From the NCBI GenBank assembly GCA_030248215.1, contig JASANG010002861.1:1-64000 (forward strand): a stretch of DNA of 64,000 nt, written 5' to 3'. Below the pieces are notes generated by a model. That model was not told the DNA's origin. It did no database searches and was given only the letters and a program-made list of their open reading frames with translations. Both the position numbers and the translations under genes were made by a program. The DNA comes from Enoplolaimus lenunculus (Eukaryota; Nematoda; Enoplea; Enoplida; Thoracostomopsidae). The number at the start of each line of letters is the position of its first letter. The first letter of the stretch is position 1. Shown here piece after piece: positions 61,115 through 64,000 of the stretch.

Positions 61115-61166
61115 TATATGTAATATATATTTATATATATACATATATAAATATATATTACATATA
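61115..61166. repeat. Perfect AT-rich palindrome
   Basis: Two 24-bp arms (61115-61138 and 61143-61166) are exact inverted copies around the 4-base loop ATAC. They consist almost only of A and T, with one G/C pair per arm. Confidence 0.9.
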
Positions 61167-61413
61167 CAATATATGTATTAATGAAGGAATTTAAATACAT
61201 TGGTGGGTCCATTGAGATGATATAAGAATGATATTGGCATAACAATTTCTACAGAAACACGTAAAAACTTTTGACCTTCAAATTTCAGTACCATCATGTT
61301 TAGTTCAACCATTTGCGTGACTTTGCTTAAAAAGTACAGTTTTTCAATAATTAACCAGCATGAAACAGATACAATTGGAATCAGTGCGTGTACTCGTAAC
61401 TGTATGTATATTT

Positions 61414-61792
61414 ATGTCGTAGCCCAAGTCGTAATTCAGCCCAGTTCCGAATTGGGCTACTCCAAGGCGCGATTACGATTTGAACTAGGCCAAGGCGGAA
61501 TCAAATCTATTAAAGCTGTGCATTTCCTGATTGGTTACTTGATAGCGGTAATTTAACTTAGCAAAACAATCTGCTTGGTTGCCAACAGGTACTTAGCAAT
61601 TACTTTGCCAATCAGAAAAGTGTTTTCGCATCAGCTAATCGTAATATAAGTATGAAATTAATTAATTAACCAATCGCAGTGGGCGAACTTGTAGCATGGA
61701 AAGAATTACGCCGTGGGCTATCCCAACTCGTAATTTAAGCGCTGGATTGTCCCAATTCGTATTGGGCTGAATTGCGACTTGGGCTACGACAT
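61414..61792. mobile_element. MITE with ATGTCGTAGCCCAAGTCG ends
   Basis: The left ATGTCGTAGCCCAAGTCGTA and the reverse complement of the right ATGTCGTAGCCCAAGTCGCA continue into ATTCAGCCC. Its 379 bp carry no transposase. Subterminal AATTCGxATTGGG motifs recur on both sides. It is related to 22201-22577. Confidence 0.8.
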
Positions 61793-61931
61793 ACATATTT
61801 AGAAGAATTACCAGTTGGTGAAAAATGTATTTGTATATTTCGAATCACTTAACAACATTCTCTCACCTTTGTTACTTGGATCGTGGTAGTCTGCTTTAGA
61901 TTTAAACCATTAACCTTACTAAATTCACGGC

Positions 61932-62093
61932 TTGTAGCCACGGGGTATCCAGGGGGCGTGAACCCCACCCTAGAAAAGTTTTGTCCCCCTGGAAAATTTT
62001 CAACCTTGCCTGTAAGTCAACGAAAACCCATGGATGCTCCTGTTGAAAATTTGTTAGCCCCTTAGCGACGTGATCTGGCTACGGGACTGTAAA
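61932..62093. mobile_element. MITE, CCCGTAGCCAG family
   Basis: Left TTGTAGCCACGGGG and right TCTGGCTACGGGACTG are inverted. The centre TTTTCAACCTTGCCTGTAAG matches the sister copies. Confidence 0.7.
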
Positions 62094-62582
62094 ATTCAAC
62101 CCGAAAGCGACATGTTGCCTGTAAAGAAGCCAAAACTCAATACAGGCATTCAATGTAAATATTAGCTCATAGTGTACAAAAGCCATTGCCTTTAAGTAAG
62201 GTCAATCTATTAGCTAACAATATTGGTCACTATAGTTACTGGTCAATGAAGTGTTATTTATAAAACATTTCGGCTAATAATATAATACTTATGTCCACTA
62301 GCATGATTTCAGCTATACGATATTGGTTCGTTTGACACGTAATTAGGACAGATTTAAGGTTGGATTATTTTATATTGTTTAAGGGTTGCGCTGTACATTA
62401 CTATGCCGGGGGCCGCCGCGTGCCGCTATGAATTGGTGACAAAAATATAGACAAAATCTTTTTTGGTACCGCGCGGCGAATATAGACGCAACGATAACGT
62501 TATTTTTTGTAGATTAGCAAACATTACAGGCTAATAGTTGGCTAAATGTTTGCGTAAAATCACTTGTGTTCCTGGCAATTTT
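62094..62582. other. Intergenic with a small GC-rich patch
   Basis: No gene seen. GGGGGCCGCCGCGTGCCGC at about 62407 and CCGCGCGGCG at about 62470 stand out in an AT-rich stretch. Confidence 0.45.
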
Positions 62583-62740
62583 GGCCAATGTACAGAACAG
62601 GGGCGGAACAGTATTATAATCCAATTCCTAAGCCTAAGCAAATGTGTAAGCCTAAATTTAAGCGTAAGAATGGGCGTATTCCTAAGCCTAAGCCTGAGTC
62701 AAGGAAAAAATTAGCCTAAAGCTTAAACCTACTCTTTTCT
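62583..62740. mobile_element. MITE with TTAGGC-like core, right end lost
   Basis: GGCCAATGTACAGAACAGGG and GCGGAACAGTATTATAA, then CCTAAG hexamers, match 28795-28973. The GTTCCGCCCC end is absent and the sequence runs into the repeat at 62755. Confidence 0.7.
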
Positions 62741-63415
62741 CTTTGAACTTCAAACAGATCCAGTTTTTCAAAAATTCAAATTTAAGTGTGGAACGTTCAA
62801 TGCAAAGTTTTTAAAATCTGACCATTTCTGGACAGACACACCGCAGCCTGCAAGCTTCATGAATAAAGAAATGTTTTGAGACTATTACAGAAGGATTTAA
62901 TACTGAAACAATGTATAGCTTCTCGTCCGCTTCGCTCGCGAATTCTTCAAAGTTCTGTCTAAATTCAGGCTTCGAGCCTTCGTTCACTCTGTTTCAACTC
63001 CTAGTGCACGCACAGAAATCAAAAAATCCCCCCGCAGACTTCAAACTGAAGTTGTGCACTGGATAAAGTCCCAAGCTTTTCGATCGCTTCACTCGCGATA
63101 TTTTTGCAAGCCGTGCTCACATGGCAAACAAGTCGACCTGGTCGAGATATCCAAACTGCCAATTTTTAAGGACCTAAACCAGAACTTTGAAATCGGTCTT
63201 GGAGCCAACTACGGGAGCGTGACCAACCTCATAAATCGAACCAAAAAATTGAGATCCGTACTGCAAACGGATTCTAAGTTTGCGTTTAGGTGGAAACCAA
63301 AGGCACGGGTCAGACAGGATAACGGCACACCTCAATCTATATTTCTCGGTGCGCTTCTGCGTTCGTGACTACGTTGCGGATGCGCAACGTATCAGAAAAA
63401 TCGAATGGTCACAGG
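62741..63415. other. Repeat-derived stretch with one open frame
   Basis: A GAATTTTTGAAAAATT-type repeat fragment lies at 62755-62840. CTTCGCTCGCGAA and TCACTCGCGA motifs recur near 62925 and 63085. A 104-codon plus-strand frame (63054-63368) encodes nothing I recognise and is not called as a gene. Confidence 0.4.
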
Positions 63416-63549
63416 CAGGACCGTAGCCAAGGGGAAAATTTTGGTCACCCTTGAAAATTTTCAACCCTGCATGCAATTCACTAAATAGACATACCCTTGA
63501 ATGCCCCTCCTAAATATTTTTCGACCCCCAAGACCTGGCTTCGGGCCTG
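63416..63549. mobile_element. hAT-like MITE, CAGGCCCGTAGCCAG family
   Basis: It begins CAGGACCGTAGCCAAGG and ends CTTCGGGCCTG. Flanking octamers GTCACAGG and GTCACAGA match at seven of eight bases. Confidence 0.78.
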
Positions 63550-63700
63550 GTCACAGAACAGCTTTACAAGTAGCAGAAAATTATGAATCATAAAACTGAA
63601 ACAGTTTTTTTTTGCCGTTTTTACACACATATGACTGTTTGGTGTAAGTGGTGTGAATCACCCAAATGTTTTAGTACTAGTTATAGAATTTAGCGTAGGT

Positions 63701-63864
63701 CGAGCCGTAGTCAAGGGATGGGGGCCAGGGGGCTAAGGCCTCTCTGAAAAAATGTTGGCCCCTCCTAGAAAGGATTCGTTGTAAGTCAACCAAAAACCTT
63801 TGTATGCTCCTCCTGAAAAACTTTTAGCCGCCCTTGCAAGGTGAGATGGCTGGCTATGGGCCTG
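63701..63864. mobile_element. hAT-like MITE, CAGGCCCGTAGCCAG family, perfect target duplication
   Basis: It begins CGAGCCGTAGTCAAGG and ends GGCTATGGGCCTG. It is flanked by GCGTAGGT at 63693-63700 and 63865-63872, a perfect 8-bp duplication that fixes the boundaries of this family and supports assigning it to hAT. Confidence 0.88.
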
Positions 63865-63962
63865 GCGTAGGTTTTTGTTTTCTAAACCCTTTTAAACACT
63901 GTTCTAAGACAGAGGTCAGTGCTAATACAACCAGGCAGTGTCGTGCTAAGAAATTTCGAATG

Positions 63963-64000
63963 GAGGGGCGGCATCCAGGTCACGCCCAAGCCAGCTCACC
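63963..64000. mobile_element. Possible start of another MITE at the window edge
   Basis: GGGGCGGCATCCAGGTCACG and AGCCAGCTCACC resemble pieces of the GTAGCCAG family. The window ends before it can be judged. Confidence 0.3.

Noticed and set aside
63054-63368. A 104-codon plus-strand frame
   Set aside because: No recognised family. Its start lies in a recurring TCGCTTCACTCGCGA repeat, so it is probably repeat-derived.

Overview
The window is eukaryotic and very probably from an invertebrate animal. It is AT-rich, its genes are split by many short GT-AG introns (mostly 200-700 bp), and it carries animal gene families: a KIF1-type kinesin, an ACSS2-type acetyl-CoA synthetase and the mitochondrial m-AAA protease paraplegin. 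A tunicate or a similarly compact invertebrate genome is possible, but nothing fixes the species. All four supported genes lie on the minus strand, so they read right to left.

Layout. 1-4412: ten internal exons of a KIF1/UNC-104 kinesin tail. 4413-9236: no recognisable exon; instead a 3.3-kb 18-bp minisatellite (4936-8281) and an 893-bp transposon-like element with 172-bp inverted ends (8318-9210). 9237-16092: fourteen exons of acetyl-CoA synthetase, from the probable start codon to the SGDG motif, after which the last fifth of the enzyme is missing. 16093-31021: 15 kb without a supported gene, full of hAT-like MITEs, modules of about 165 bp, minisatellites and a G-poor stretch. 31022-39485: a complete 19-exon paraplegin gene (740 residues, no stop, every exon phase consistent), including one GC-AG intron. 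39486-45036: repeats only. 45037-47386: an unrecognised two-exon gene (621 residues, propeller-like C-terminal half) whose ATG touches a nine-copy perfect 30-bp tandem array. 47387-64000: no supported gene, but a dense collection of small hAT-type elements, several with clear 8-bp target duplications.

The main puzzle is at 4413-9236. The kinesin lacks everything upstream of this interval and the acetyl-CoA synthetase lacks everything downstream of it, although both point the same way. Either the assembly was joined wrongly through the minisatellite, or a real rearrangement broke both genes. The two loose ends happen to be in the same splice phase, so an in-frame acetyl-CoA synthetase-kinesin chimera is possible on paper.

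The genes do not form an obvious pathway: vesicle transport, acetate activation, mitochondrial protein quality control and one unknown. No rRNA, tRNA, CRISPR array or reverse transcriptase, integrase or capsid remnant was recognised. Exon borders were worked out by hand from splice motifs, reading phase and remembered family sequence; no database search or transcript evidence was available.
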